Positions 1 to 8,284 of a stretch of 16,714 nt of DNA are shown here, one piece after another. Below the pieces are notes generated by a model that saw nothing but the letters and a program-made list of their open reading frames with translations, searched no databases and was not told the origin of the DNA. The position numbers were made by a program, and so were the translations under genes. Within the stretch, counting starts at the first letter, position 1. Every line of letters begins with the position of its first letter. The stretch comes from Euryarchaeota archaeon UBA170 (lineage in GTDB: Archaea; Thermoplasmatota; Poseidoniia; Poseidoniales; Thalassarchaeaceae). The stretch spans positions 808 to 17,521 of the forward strand of contig DALF01000010.1 of assembly GCA_002499345.1 (NCBI GenBank), read 5' to 3'.

Positions 1-399
1 ATCAATGTCAAGGTTCCATCTGGGGCAATACATGGCCAGCAACTCAGACTTAGAGGGATGGGTCATGAGCACCCACAAGGAGATACAGGAGATTTATTGA
101 TAACCCTAAGGCTAGATGCACAGGAAGGAAGAAGATGGGAGGACGGAAGACTAATTCAAGAAGCTCCAGTACCCATATCCACTCTCATCCTCGGGGGAAG
201 TGTAAGGATCACCACTCCTCTAGGAAAGAGAATCCAGATAGGCGTTCCAGAACGAACAAAGATAGGAGATAGGAGAAGGGTACAAGGGCACGGCCACCAA
301 GGAGGAGATTTAGATATCGAATTCGTCCTCCAGGAAACCGAAAAACTCACCAAAAAACAGAGAGAAATACTGGACCAGCTAAGAGAATCAGGACTATGA
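1..399 (+). CDS. dnaJ: Chaperone protein DnaJ, C-terminal part (5' end outside window)
   Basis: The reading frame is open from base 1 to a TGA at 397-399 and gives about 132 residues. They match the C-terminal substrate-binding beta-sandwich domains of DnaJ (Hsp40), the co-chaperone that delivers unfolded proteins to DnaK and stimulates its ATPase. Visible hallmarks are VKVPSGAIHGQQLRLRGMG near the start, then PVPISTLILGGSVRITTPLG, the second-domain IQIGVPERTKIGDRRRVQGHG, and a tail with LTKKQREILDQL, as in the standard 'L..kQ.elL' ending. An ATG at 58-60 lies inside a conserved domain motif, so it is not the start. The J domain, G/F linker and zinc-finger repeats would lie upstream of the window. 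The alternative is a shorter DnaJ-like CTD protein, which cannot be excluded without the 5' part. Confidence 0.88.
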   Translation: MNVKVPSGAIHGQQLRLRGMGHEHPQGDTGDLLITLRLDAQEGRRWEDGRLIQEAPVPISTLILGGSVRITTPLGKRIQIGVPERTKIGDRRRVQGHGHQGGDLDIEFVLQETEKLTKKQREILDQLRESGL

Positions 400-424
400 A
401 TCATCACAACCAATCAAATACAGG

Positions 425-441
425 GCCATTAGAGAAATGGC
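425..441 (+). promoter_or_regulatory. Perfect 6-bp inverted repeat touching the GTG start of the MMPL gene
   Basis: GCCATT (425-430) and AATGGC (436-441) are perfect inverted arms separated by AGAGA, ending on the base before the GTG at 442. There is no Shine-Dalgarno sequence. An A/T-rich stretch (AATCAAATA, about 412-420) sits roughly where a TATA box for a leaderless transcript would lie. The repeat could be an operator or a short RNA hairpin; a short repeat like this can also be chance. Confidence 0.35.
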
Positions 442-3400
442 GTGCGTGACTTCTCCAAGGTAGCGGACTACCTGATTCCAAAAAGGAAAAGAATTCACAT
501 TTCAGTTTTCATATTCTCCATCCTAATGATTCCAGGAATTTTAGCAACTTTTGAACCGATCGATATAGAATCGTATGAGATGGAATCTCCTGAGCTAGAT
601 GCCAATCTAGTATTCAGGGAAGAATTCACTGCCGCTGGAAATATCTGGGGGTTTGGAATTTTCGTAAGGTCCGAGGCGGAATTTGGTAGCTCTGGCTCGG
701 ATGTTTCTATGATTGCAGACTACACGGGAGAAAACTCTGGACTCGAATTTCCGAAGGGAGGTATACTGAATCTAACCGTTCTCAGAGAAATAGATGTCAA
801 TGCAGAGACTTTGAGAAATCATAATGTATCCAAATTCTTTCTCCCGATAGCATCCGAAATCTCTGGAGATCCTGCAGTAGGTATGTTAGATCTAGCCTCT
901 GACTTTCGTTCATTCATGTCCGGGAGCTCATCCCTAACTCAACCCAGAATCAACCCCTACAAACTCGCTCTCACTTTAGATCTTGAGGAATCGATGGATC
1001 CAGCGCCAACTAATTGGACAGATTGTGGAATACTGGAATGTCTTAGGTTCGATGATCCCGATGTGACACAGGATCATATTGACTTGGCCGCTCATAGGAT
1101 GGCCAATAGTAGCAATGGGTCATTTCTAAGATTCCTTTCTAATGACAGGGCATTTACTCCCGATCCCAATAGTTCTGTAATCGGACCCATAAATCATACA
1201 ATTGGAGAAGACGGTAATCTTGAGTCTGAAACTTGGGAGAGGGGAAGATGGTCCGCTTCTGCGGCGTGGCTGATAGTTAATCTTGACAGGGAGCAAATGC
1301 AAGATAGCGGATGGACCTTTTCTTGGAAGAATGCAACTACAGAGTTCGGATACGAAAGAGACGGACTTACCTTAGTAACCGACCCCATCCGTTACTCTTT
1401 CGAATACTGCGAAGAAAGAGAGGAGAAAAATCAGCCCTTGTGTTCAGTGGAATGGCTCTACTTGGCGATAGAAGAAGATCTGAGAGAGACTGACGAGCAC
1501 ATAGTCTCGCTGATGTTTGCAGAGGGGATCAATGTCGAGATTAACAGGGAGCTACTATCCAGTGCATATCTCTTGGTCGCTATGTCGTTCATTGTTGTAG
1601 CACTACTTTGGATTAATCTCCGTAGAATATCTGATGTCGCCATAGTATCAACTAGCCTAGTAGTGTCTCTGATCTGGATGTATGGGCTGATAGGATGGGC
1701 TATGATTTTCGGTCAGAAGACAGGTTTCGAGTTCATTTTCAGATCCCAGTTCTCAAACTTACTCCCAATTCTTATTTTGGCCCTAGAGATTGACGATAGC
1801 CTGCACTCTCTTCATCGCTACAAAGAGGAGAGGAGATCCGGTAAAACCATACAGCAGGCTTGTCGTATTTCAATAAGTAAAGTGGGCCTTGCAGTCATGC
1901 TGACCTCGGTGACCACAATTGTCGCATTCTCGGCAAACCTCACATCAAGTATTGCAGCACTCAGGTCGTTTGGTATAGAAGCAGGGATAGGGGTGATGTG
2001 TGCCTTCTTCCTGACCGGACTATGGGTTCCTCTGGCAAGGCTCGATATCGACCAATGGCTAGAGACGAGAGGAAAGCTCGAAGATGAAGATCCTGATAAG
2101 ATTCACATGATTCCAAAATCATGGCTCTCATCAGTAACTACGAACTCATTCAAGATATACCCACTGGTAATTGTCTGTGTAGTCTTGGTGACTGCTTATG
2201 CCGTTCCATTGATGACATCTCTTGAGGGAGATTTTCAAGTTGAGGACTTCGTCGAGGAAGATTCTGATCTTGCTGTAGGGGTGGGGCTAATCAATCAGAG
2301 ATTTAGTGACGAGGGAGAGCCCGCATACATACTTCTTGAAGCTAATATCACAAATCCAAGGGTTCTAGATGCTATCGAAGAGCTTAGAGAAAATATGAAC
2401 TCTCATGGCCCGGAAGATCCCAATCAGTTCACCAGGTCTCCAGATGGTGAAGTCGAATTACTCGCTGTGGACCAGATGCTATGGTATCTCAGAGCGGCTA
2501 TGGCTTGGAATCAAACGCCCTTTGAGCAGGCTGGTTGGAATTTTGACCTAAATGATGGTGGAATTGGTTGTGAAACTGTAGTAATTCCAAATAGAGACTT
2601 CGAGTTCATATTTATACCATCTACCAACGACAGTGAGTCGCTGAAATTTCTGTATGGCTTCATGATGACCAGGGGAGTTCCAGCCAGTGGGGGCTATCCA
2701 GCCCTATCTCCCAGTATAGTTGGGGAATTTATCCAAGTCGATGGGGAATTGGACTATCAAAGACCATGGCTTACAGAAGATGGTGAATCTCCATTGTATC
2801 CAAGAGCCACACTTCGGTTTGGAATTTCAAGCCCCGAACAATTCGCTTTAGTGGAGCCAGCATTAACCCAGCTAGAGGTAGATATGGAGCCCCTGCAAAA
2901 TCTCTCAGTAAACCCTCTTAGAAATAGAGGGTCATTGAACCAAGCATTCTCAGATGAGAACTATCCGGTATCATGGGCTATTCCCACTGGTGAGCCAGTT
3001 GTAAGATTCGTAGCGGCTGACTCTATGCAAGATGATCTACAAGATACGATCCTTCTAGGTGTATTACTCTGTTTCCTAACATTATGGTGGGGATTCAGAG
3101 ATAATGGAAGTACTACTCAGAGAATTAAGAAGAATATTTCCAACATAAGAAAGAACTCCCCCTTAATTTTTCTAAATATTGTAATTTTTGCTCTGATATC
3201 ACTGGCTTTAGTTGGTGACGAATATCTACTGCATTTCATAGTAATAGCACTCGTTTTATCGCTGTCTTTTGGAACCACTCCTTTCATCTACGCAGGAATA
3301 ACAACAACTCCAATTTTCATTATGATAATCTGGCTATACGCGTTGGTAGATTTATTCGGATATGGCCTGAATATGGTTACGGTTTCTATCGCTGCAATCT

Positions 3401-3693
3401 CCCTGGGAGTGGGCGTAGACTATGTCATTCATCTCATAGAGAGATATCGAGAGGAGATTGAAGAAGGGAAGACACAGCTGGAATCAGTAGCTGTTGTCGG
3501 AGGTGCATCCGGCCTCGCACTTTTTGGTTCAGCACTATCTGATTTCGCAGGATTTATGGTGATCAATCAGTCAAAGATGGGATTCTTCTCCACTTTCGGA
3601 TTATTTTGTGCTATAATGATCATACTATCACTAATCGCTAGCATGATAATTGCTCCCGCACTCATCGGGATGTTGCATCGATCTACTAACTGA
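442..3693 (+). CDS. RND superfamily / MMPL-type transporter-like membrane protein
   Basis: A 1083-residue protein with the duplicated RND architecture. Helix 1 is at about residues 18-36, followed by a large outside loop (about 37-370), five more helices (about 371-392, 399-423, 437-456, 480-500, 510-533), helix 7 at about 572-592, a second large loop (593-865), then five helices (868-885, 906-923, 929-966, 975-999, 1018-1078 as a pair). The helix-4 and helix-10 signature segments are present: LEIDDSLHSLHRY (448-460) and GVGVDYVIHLIERY (989-1002). The acidic residues D451/D452 and D993 are where RND proteins carry the proton-relay charges. Family members export lipids, drugs or hydrophobic compounds, or move proteins; the substrate here is unknown. 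The start is GTG at 442: an in-frame TAG at 430-432 blocks upstream extension and the next Met (residue 29) falls inside helix 1. It follows dnaJ by 42 bases and ends overlapping a convergent gene by 8 bases. Confidence 0.85.
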   Translation: MRDFSKVADYLIPKRKRIHISVFIFSILMIPGILATFEPIDIESYEMESPELDANLVFREEFTAAGNIWGFGIFVRSEAEFGSSGSDVSMIADYTGENSGLEFPKGGILNLTVLREIDVNAETLRNHNVSKFFLPIASEISGDPAVGMLDLASDFRSFMSGSSSLTQPRINPYKLALTLDLEESMDPAPTNWTDCGILECLRFDDPDVTQDHIDLAAHRMANSSNGSFLRFLSNDRAFTPDPNSSVIGPINHTIGEDGNLESETWERGRWSASAAWLIVNLDREQMQDSGWTFSWKNATTEFGYERDGLTLVTDPIRYSFEYCEEREEKNQPLCSVEWLYLAIEEDLRETDEHIVSLMFAEGINVEINRELLSSAYLLVAMSFIVVALLWINLRRISDVAIVSTSLVVSLIWMYGLIGWAMIFGQKTGFEFIFRSQFSNLLPILILALEIDDSLHSLHRYKEERRSGKTIQQACRISISKVGLAVMLTSVTTIVAFSANLTSSIAALRSFGIEAGIGVMCAFFLTGLWVPLARLDIDQWLETRGKLEDEDPDKIHMIPKSWLSSVTTNSFKIYPLVIVCVVLVTAYAVPLMTSLEGDFQVEDFVEEDSDLAVGVGLINQRFSDEGEPAYILLEANITNPRVLDAIEELRENMNSHGPEDPNQFTRSPDGEVELLAVDQMLWYLRAAMAWNQTPFEQAGWNFDLNDGGIGCETVVIPNRDFEFIFIPSTNDSESLKFLYGFMMTRGVPASGGYPALSPSIVGEFIQVDGELDYQRPWLTEDGESPLYPRATLRFGISSPEQFALVEPALTQLEVDMEPLQNLSVNPLRNRGSLNQAFSDENYPVSWAIPTGEPVVRFVAADSMQDDLQDTILLGVLLCFLTLWWGFRDNGSTTQRIKKNISNIRKNSPLIFLNIVIFALISLALVGDEYLLHFIVIALVLSLSFGTTPFIYAGITTTPIFIMIIWLYALVDLFGYGLNMVTVSIAAISLGVGVDYVIHLIERYREEIEEGKTQLESVAVVGGASGLALFGSALSDFAGFMVINQSKMGFFSTFGLFCAIMIILSLIASMIIAPALIGMLHRSTN

Positions 3694-4105
3694 CCATTAA
3701 AAAAGATAGAATCCATAGTGAGATAATCGTAAGAATAGTGCCGTACAGTAGTGACTGCAGTACAATGCCCCAACTCTTGCTTCTACATGCCTGAGAAATG
3801 AATTCATCATCATGCTTTTTTGCTCCAGATGAAGACTCATGAGTTCCGAGGAACCCGTGGTAAACACATACTTGAGTGGTAGACTCCAGAAGTACGAGAC
3901 ATCCCGCAGTAAAGAAACCTGATAATATTACAACTGTTAAAAGAAGGATAGTAGGATTATAATTTGGGGTTAGCATAGGAGGTTCGCCAACGATAAGATA
4001 GACGAAATTTACGACTATGGCGCATGAAAATAATATTACAGAGCCATAGAACCTGTTTCTTCTTCCAGTACTAGAAATATTCCTTATCCGGGCAACGGCC
4101 CTCAT
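3686..4105 (-). CDS. Small three-helix membrane protein, unrecognised family
   Basis: I do not recognise the family. The protein is 139 residues with a basic N-terminus (MRAVARIR..RRNR) and three hydrophobic segments at about residues 21-40, 52-74 and 113-137. A hydrophilic stretch with Cys107 and a His/Asp-containing KKHDDE sequence lies between helices 2 and 3. The chosen ATG at 4105-4103 lies 4 bases after the TAG of the upstream epimerase, with a strong GGAGGT (4117-4112) overlapping that stop; a longer reading from 4216 would run inside the epimerase gene and has no such site. It is the last gene of the photolyase-epimerase operon, so translation is probably coupled. Its stop overlaps the 3' end of the convergent MMPL gene by 8 bases (3686-3693). 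A role in the membrane linked to the photolyase/epimerase operon is inference only. Confidence 0.72.
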   Translation of the reverse strand: MRAVARIRNISSTGRRNRFYGSVILFSCAIVVNFVYLIVGEPPMLTPNYNPTILLLTVVILSGFFTAGCLVLLESTTQVCVYHGFLGTHESSSGAKKHDDEFISQACRSKSWGIVLQSLLYGTILTIISLWILSFLMVS

Positions 4106-4109
4106 CAAC

Positions 4110-5507
4110 CTACCTCCAAATTCCAAGTGAGTCTCTGAGCGCTGACTCAAGGTCTTTGTGGAGAAATTCATAACCAGACTGCTGAAGCCTGCTAGGCAAC
4201 ACTCTTTGCCCCTCAATTAGTAGAGGACCAGCAAGCTCTCCGAAAAGTATCTTCATTGAAAAGCCGGGAATGGGAGCGAAAGCCGGTCTACGTAGTACCT
4301 TTCCTAGAGTTTTCGAGAATACCTTCTGCATCACGGGTTCAGGAGCAGTAAGGTTGTATGCACCCTCACATTCTCCGTTCATAATAAGGTGATGTATAGC
4401 ATAGATATCATCATCTAGAGAAATCCATGACATCCATTGTTTGCCTCCAGCCAGGGGTCCACCGCCTCCCATTTTCCAAGGGAGAAGCATCCTTCCCAAT
4501 GCTCCTCCAGCAGCAGATAGAACGATTCCGTGTCTAGTGTTAACTACTCTAATTCCCGCCTCCCTTGCTGAATCAGCATAAGACTCCCACTGAATCACGG
4601 TCTCTGACAGAAACCCTTCTCCTTGAGTACTCTCTTCTGTTAGAACTTCATCCCCTCTATTTCCATAGAAACCAATGGCACTAGCTACAAGGAAGGTCTC
4701 TGGCTTCAGACTCAGATTACTAATGGTGTCAGAAAGCAGTGTTGTGGAATCTCTCCGAGAGCCAACTATGGCCGCCTTTCTCTTCTTACTCCATCTCTTA
4801 TCGCCAATATTCTCTCCACCTAGGTGGATGACAACATCAAATCCTTCTATCTCGGAAGGATCAATCACTCCCTTATCGGGATTCCAGCTTATTTCCTTGA
4901 AACCTTTCTTGGAAGGCCTTCTAACCAGTCTCCAGACATCGTGCCCTCCAGTGTCGAGGAATGCAACCAGTTGAGTTCCTATCAATCCTGAAGATCCAGC
5001 GACTAGTATCTTCTTTCTCTTGATTTGAGAGAATTTAGCATGTTCTTTCATGTCCCTCTGCAGCCTTAGCTCCCTTGCTTTGAACATCTTTGAAATCCTG
5101 CTCTTTACAAGCCATCCGCCTAGGATACTATCTGCTAGATTCCCAAGGGGGCCGAATGGAACTTGATAGGTAACCTCATCCTTAACGGTCGTTACACCGT
5201 CATTTTCTATCAAATCATGATTATGATTCCATGACCAGAAAGGACCTTTGACCATCTTATCAGCAAAGTGATTGGGTGGGTCATAGGCAGTATGCTCTGC
5301 AACCCATGTCATCTTCAAGAAGGGCGCTCCGGGAGCAGGAAAACGGAAAACTCTCTGAGATCCAACCTCAAGTGAATCATCTGCTCGGACTTCTTCAGCT
5401 ACCTCCCAAGGTGGCATCAGTCTTCTGAAAGAACCTTCATGTTCGAACCAGTCGAAGGTAGATTTGATGTCCGAATCAACTACTGTCTCGTGAGTGTACT
5501 TGTACAT
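4110..5507 (-). CDS. SRPBCC domain fused to TIGR01777-type NAD(P)-dependent epimerase (DUF1731)
   Basis: 465 residues in three parts. Residues about 1-155 form a SRPBCC/START-like ligand-binding domain (YKYTHETVVDSDIKSTFDWF at the start, as in family members). Residues about 165-400 are an atypical short-chain dehydrogenase with the dinucleotide-binding motif VAGSSGLIG (169-177), HLGGENI (228-234) and the family signature SAIGFYGNRGDEVLTEES (276-293). The C-terminus (about 405-465) is a DUF1731 tail (PAFAPIPGFSMKILFGELA). The reaction is not established for this family; a small-molecule reductase or epimerase role is likely. The SRPBCC fusion occurs elsewhere in the family and is not itself odd. 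ATG at 5507 follows the photolyase TGA by 4 bases, with GGTGAT at 5516-5511 overlapping that stop. It is the middle gene of the minus-strand operon. Confidence 0.9.
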   Translation of the reverse strand: MYKYTHETVVDSDIKSTFDWFEHEGSFRRLMPPWEVAEEVRADDSLEVGSQRVFRFPAPGAPFLKMTWVAEHTAYDPPNHFADKMVKGPFWSWNHNHDLIENDGVTTVKDEVTYQVPFGPLGNLADSILGGWLVKSRISKMFKARELRLQRDMKEHAKFSQIKRKKILVAGSSGLIGTQLVAFLDTGGHDVWRLVRRPSKKGFKEISWNPDKGVIDPSEIEGFDVVIHLGGENIGDKRWSKKRKAAIVGSRRDSTTLLSDTISNLSLKPETFLVASAIGFYGNRGDEVLTEESTQGEGFLSETVIQWESYADSAREAGIRVVNTRHGIVLSAAGGALGRMLLPWKMGGGGPLAGGKQWMSWISLDDDIYAIHHLIMNGECEGAYNLTAPEPVMQKVFSKTLGKVLRRPAFAPIPGFSMKILFGELAGPLLIEGQRVLPSRLQQSGYEFLHKDLESALRDSLGIWR

Positions 5508-5511
5508 TTTA

Positions 5512-7092
5512 TCACCTTGGAAGACTCTTGGGGATAGGCGCGTCTTCAGCCCATCTTGATAGATACCCGTCCAGCTTCAGCTTCCTCTTTGTGTTAGCAG
5601 AAGACATGTACCTAATCTTCCCGAAAATTGGCCTTTCAGGGCCCCAAGCTCTATCGTGTCTTCCTAAGACCCAGAAAATTCCAGTGTATGAGTTTGGGTC
5701 CCTTCCATCTAAAGCCCACCTGTCATTAATTTTAATCATCCAATCAGCAGCTGTTTCCGGATTTGGTGACCATTCTAGGATTCTCTTTCCCCAAAGCATC
5801 CTCAGATAGTTGTGCATGTGGCCCGTTCTGAGCAGTTGCCTTTGAGCTGAATTCCATACTTCATCACCAGTCTTAGCTCCTTCTATTTCTTCAAAGGTGT
5901 AGGACAATCTCTCGTCATCTCTGTGTTCGTTGAGGGTTTGTTTAGCCCAATTTGGAATTGAATCAAGAGTGTTATGATCCTTCCTATAGTGTGCAAAGTT
6001 GAATCCTAGTTCTCTCCAGGTAATTATCTGATCTAAGAATGACTCTGAAGACACTGATAGGCCCCACCATCCCGATCTGGTACCCTTTCCGGTATCTTCA
6101 ACACAAACTGAATCGTAAGTCCAGTTTCCCTTTTGAAGAACTTCTTTGACAATTCTGAAGGTAGATATATGGCCGAAATGTAACCATGGGGACAGGCCAC
6201 TAACTGCCGGATTATCTGCATCATTTCTACCTTCGGAGTAGTTATCCAGTCTGTGGTCCAAGAATCTACCCATTCTAGACATAGCCTCAAAATATCCACC
6301 TCTCATCGTCTCTACTGGATATACTTCGTGATCTATATCTAGAGGCGCCATAGCTTTCTTACCAACACTGCCCCCTTCGGCAACTCTCCAAATCCATTCT
6401 AGGGGAGGGAACTCAATATTCAGTTCTTCGAGTATTTCGTTGAACCTTGAAGTATCCATCGTTAAGTCTGTTGTGATTCCTTTCATCGGATCTTCATTTG
6501 GGATTGTTGACAAAGCCCCGTAGAGACTCTTCTGAACGTGCTTACGGAAAGAGTAGGCAGTTTTGTGTGCCTTGTCGGCATAGCTCATAGGCAGAATTCC
6601 ATTCGAATCTACAGCTTCGACACTGACTTTACATGATTTGCTAGCTCTTTCCATGATCCATCGAGGGAGATATGTAGGATAATCATCAATTATCACAGCA
6701 CAAGCCTTTGTTGAAAGCTTTCTGAGCATCCCATTTCCCGAGTCAGTGTGATTCTCAATCCATGGTAAATATGTGATTCTGTTGTCCGAGAATATGGAAA
6801 TATTGTCTACCATTCCCTGAGCTACAAAGGTCAGAACTCTCTCACTTGACCATTCGTGTCTTACAGAAATACACTCTATCACCAAAAGAGGCTTTTCTAA
6901 GCTCAGGCTTAATTCTACAGCCCTGTCAAGAGCGGCATTGTAATGATATCTTCTTGTTGAAGTCATCCAGTACAGTATGAACTCTCCTTCCTCTCTAATT
7001 GGGTCATCGTTCAGCCTCCTAATCCTTGGAGAAGATACGCTCACCACACCTCCCGAGACATCAATCATGACGTCGCTTATTTTCTCGAACAT
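5512..7092 (-). CDS. phr: Class II CPD photolyase (deoxyribodipyrimidine photo-lyase)
   Basis: 526 residues. The enzyme uses FADH- and light to split UV-induced cyclobutane pyrimidine dimers. An N-terminal alpha/beta antenna domain starts with YWMTSTRRYHYNAALDRAVE (41-60). The FAD-binding helical domain holds SGLSPWLHFGHIS (298-310), FLDQIITWRELGFNFAHY (352-369), WNSAQRQLLRTGHMHNYLRM (413-432), NDRWALDGRDPNSYTG (456-471) and GPERPIFGKIRYM (484-496), all class II hallmarks; NDR..LDGRDPN is the flavin-contacting block. Length is slightly above the usual 450-500 because of about 25 extra N-terminal residues; the Met at residue 9 (7068) is an alternative start. No Shine-Dalgarno sequence precedes the ATG, which fits a leaderless first gene. 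It heads the operon with the epimerase and small membrane protein and is divergent from the GTP cyclohydrolase II gene. A cryptochrome-like role is possible but less likely. Confidence 0.93.
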   Translation of the reverse strand: MFEKISDVMIDVSGGVVSVSSPRIRRLNDDPIREEGEFILYWMTSTRRYHYNAALDRAVELSLSLEKPLLVIECISVRHEWSSERVLTFVAQGMVDNISIFSDNRITYLPWIENHTDSGNGMLRKLSTKACAVIIDDYPTYLPRWIMERASKSCKVSVEAVDSNGILPMSYADKAHKTAYSFRKHVQKSLYGALSTIPNEDPMKGITTDLTMDTSRFNEILEELNIEFPPLEWIWRVAEGGSVGKKAMAPLDIDHEVYPVETMRGGYFEAMSRMGRFLDHRLDNYSEGRNDADNPAVSGLSPWLHFGHISTFRIVKEVLQKGNWTYDSVCVEDTGKGTRSGWWGLSVSSESFLDQIITWRELGFNFAHYRKDHNTLDSIPNWAKQTLNEHRDDERLSYTFEEIEGAKTGDEVWNSAQRQLLRTGHMHNYLRMLWGKRILEWSPNPETAADWMIKINDRWALDGRDPNSYTGIFWVLGRHDRAWGPERPIFGKIRYMSSANTKRKLKLDGYLSRWAEDAPIPKSLPR

Positions 7093-7134
7093 ATAAGGCG
7101 GTGTTTTCTTTCCTGCTCGATTTCAAACACTCAT

Positions 7135-7150
7135 TCATAACCGGTTGTGA
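7135..7150. promoter_or_regulatory. 16-bp palindrome in the photolyase / GTP cyclohydrolase II divergent promoter
   Basis: TCATAACCGGTTGTGA is symmetric at 14 of 16 positions around the centre of ACCGGT. It is the only obvious dyad in the 70-base gap (7093-7162) between the two divergent ORFs, lying 12 bases upstream of the cyclohydrolase ATG and 42 bases upstream of the photolyase ATG. A/T-rich ATATAA at 7091-7096 could be a TATA box for the plus-strand gene. The shape and place suit a dimeric transcription factor site controlling one or both genes; the protein that binds is unknown. Confidence 0.45.
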
Positions 7151-7162
7151 GCACCGAAGCAT

Positions 7163-7777
7163 ATGACTATTCAAGTCAACAAAGATGCTAAACCAATAGA
7201 AATTGAAGCAGATGCGTACCTCCCTACGGAGTTCGGTAATTTTAGAGTTAGAGTAACCACCGATTCCAGCGGGAAAGACCACGCGTTATTGTACACAGGC
7301 GACATATCGTCTGGAGAAGCCCCTCTGGTCAGAATACATTCAGAGTGCCTGACTGGCGATGCATTCGGATCCATGAAATGCGATTGTGGACCACAACTGC
7401 AAGCCGCCATGACAAAAATTCAGGAAGAAGGGTGCGGGGCAGTTGTTTACCTCAGGCAGGAAGGAAGAGGTATTGGACTACACTCTAAGATACAGGCGTA
7501 CGCTCTACAGGACATCGGGTATGACACCCTTGACGCAAATCTAGCATTGGGACTTCCTGCAGATGCAAGAGAATACGGCATAGCGGCCAGAATGCTCAAA
7601 GAAGCTGGAGTGAAAAGAGTACGATTAATGACCAACAACCCCCTCAAGATACAAGGCCTAAGAAATAACGGTATCCACGTTGAGAAAAGAATCGAACACA
7701 TCTCCGGGGTATCTTTAGAGAACATACAGTACTTATCCACGAAGGGTAAGAGAATGGGCCACATACTTGACATATAG
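7163..7777 (+). CDS. ribA: GTP cyclohydrolase II
   Basis: 204 residues, full length for a stand-alone RibA (E. coli about 196). It opens the GTP imidazole ring, releases formate and pyrophosphate, and gives the 2,5-diamino-pyrimidinone phosphate that begins riboflavin synthesis. All key motifs are visible: VRIHSECLTGDAFGS (56-70) and MKCDCGPQ (71-78) supplying zinc ligands C62, C73 and C75; LRQEGRGIGL (97-106); ADAREYG (133-139) with D134 and R136 matching the catalytic Asp/Arg pair; LMTNNPLKI (155-163); and the GHIL ending. No RibB domain is attached. ATG at 7163 lacks a clear Shine-Dalgarno sequence. Most Archaea instead use a type III enzyme (ArfA), so this bacterial-type enzyme suggests ancient transfer. 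It is followed after 27 bases by the peroxiredoxin and is divergent from the FAD-dependent photolyase. Confidence 0.95.
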   Translation: MTIQVNKDAKPIEIEADAYLPTEFGNFRVRVTTDSSGKDHALLYTGDISSGEAPLVRIHSECLTGDAFGSMKCDCGPQLQAAMTKIQEEGCGAVVYLRQEGRGIGLHSKIQAYALQDIGYDTLDANLALGLPADAREYGIAARMLKEAGVKRVRLMTNNPLKIQGLRNNGIHVEKRIEHISGVSLENIQYLSTKGKRMGHILDI

Positions 7778-7804
7778 GAAGCCGTTCGTATCACTGGAGG
7801 AATA

Positions 7805-8284
7805 ATGATGTCATCAATGATAGGACAGAAAGCACCAGACTTTTCTTTGGAGACTAGTGAGGGTGAAAAATTCAATTTCAGTGACCTAGATGGGTCATGG
7901 AAGGTGGTATTTTTCTATGCCAAGGCAGGCTCTCCTACCTGCAAGAGAGGATGCCTGACATTCAAGCAACAGTACGATTTGTTTCGCTCACTAGAGCCAT
8001 CAGTTGAGGTAATAGGAATAAGTCAAGATTCGGTCCAACAACATAGGGAATTCAAGCAAGAACTCGAACTTCCTTTCATTCTCCTATCTGACAGCGATAG
8101 GGAAGTCGCTGATATGTTCAAAGTCCCAGTTCACTTGGGAACTTTCCCAGCAAAATCCTCGTTTGTCATTGGCCCTGACAATACAATTCACCACGTGTAC
8201 GACTGGCTCTTCAGGCCAAGAAGACATGTTGCTAAGATTCTCGACTCATTAAGCAAGATCACAGACGGGGGAAGGTTCTCTTGA
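7805..8284 (+). CDS. Peroxiredoxin, AhpC/TSA superfamily (PrxQ/BCP-like)
   Basis: 159 residues with the thioredoxin-fold peroxiredoxin layout: IGQKAPDFSL (6-15), the strand WKVVFFYAK (32-40), the active-site loop AGSPTCKRGC (41-50), VEVIGIS (67-73), and a C-terminal FVIGPDNTI strand (120-128). It would reduce hydrogen peroxide or organic peroxides in the cytoplasm. C46 is the likely peroxidatic cysteine and C50 the likely resolving one. Two oddities: the usual first proline of the PxxxT/SxxC motif is Ala39, and the cysteines are spaced CX3C instead of the PrxQ CX4C. GGAGG at 7796-7800 precedes tandem ATGs at 7805 and 7808; the second has the better spacing (7 against 4 bases), so the first Met may be absent. 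The stop overlaps the next gene's TTG as TTGA, which points to coupled translation. Confidence 0.9.
   Translation: MMSSMIGQKAPDFSLETSEGEKFNFSDLDGSWKVVFFYAKAGSPTCKRGCLTFKQQYDLFRSLEPSVEVIGISQDSVQQHREFKQELELPFILLSDSDREVADMFKVPVHLGTFPAKSSFVIGPDNTIHHVYDWLFRPRRHVAKILDSLSKITDGGRFS

Noticed and set aside
4106..4216. Longer version of the small membrane protein starting at 4216
   Set aside because: It would overlap the epimerase gene by over 100 bases and lacks a ribosome site; ATG 4105 has a strong one.
4110..5507. Fusion of a SRPBCC domain to an epimerase as a new architecture
   Set aside because: This pairing occurs in other members of the TIGR01777 family.
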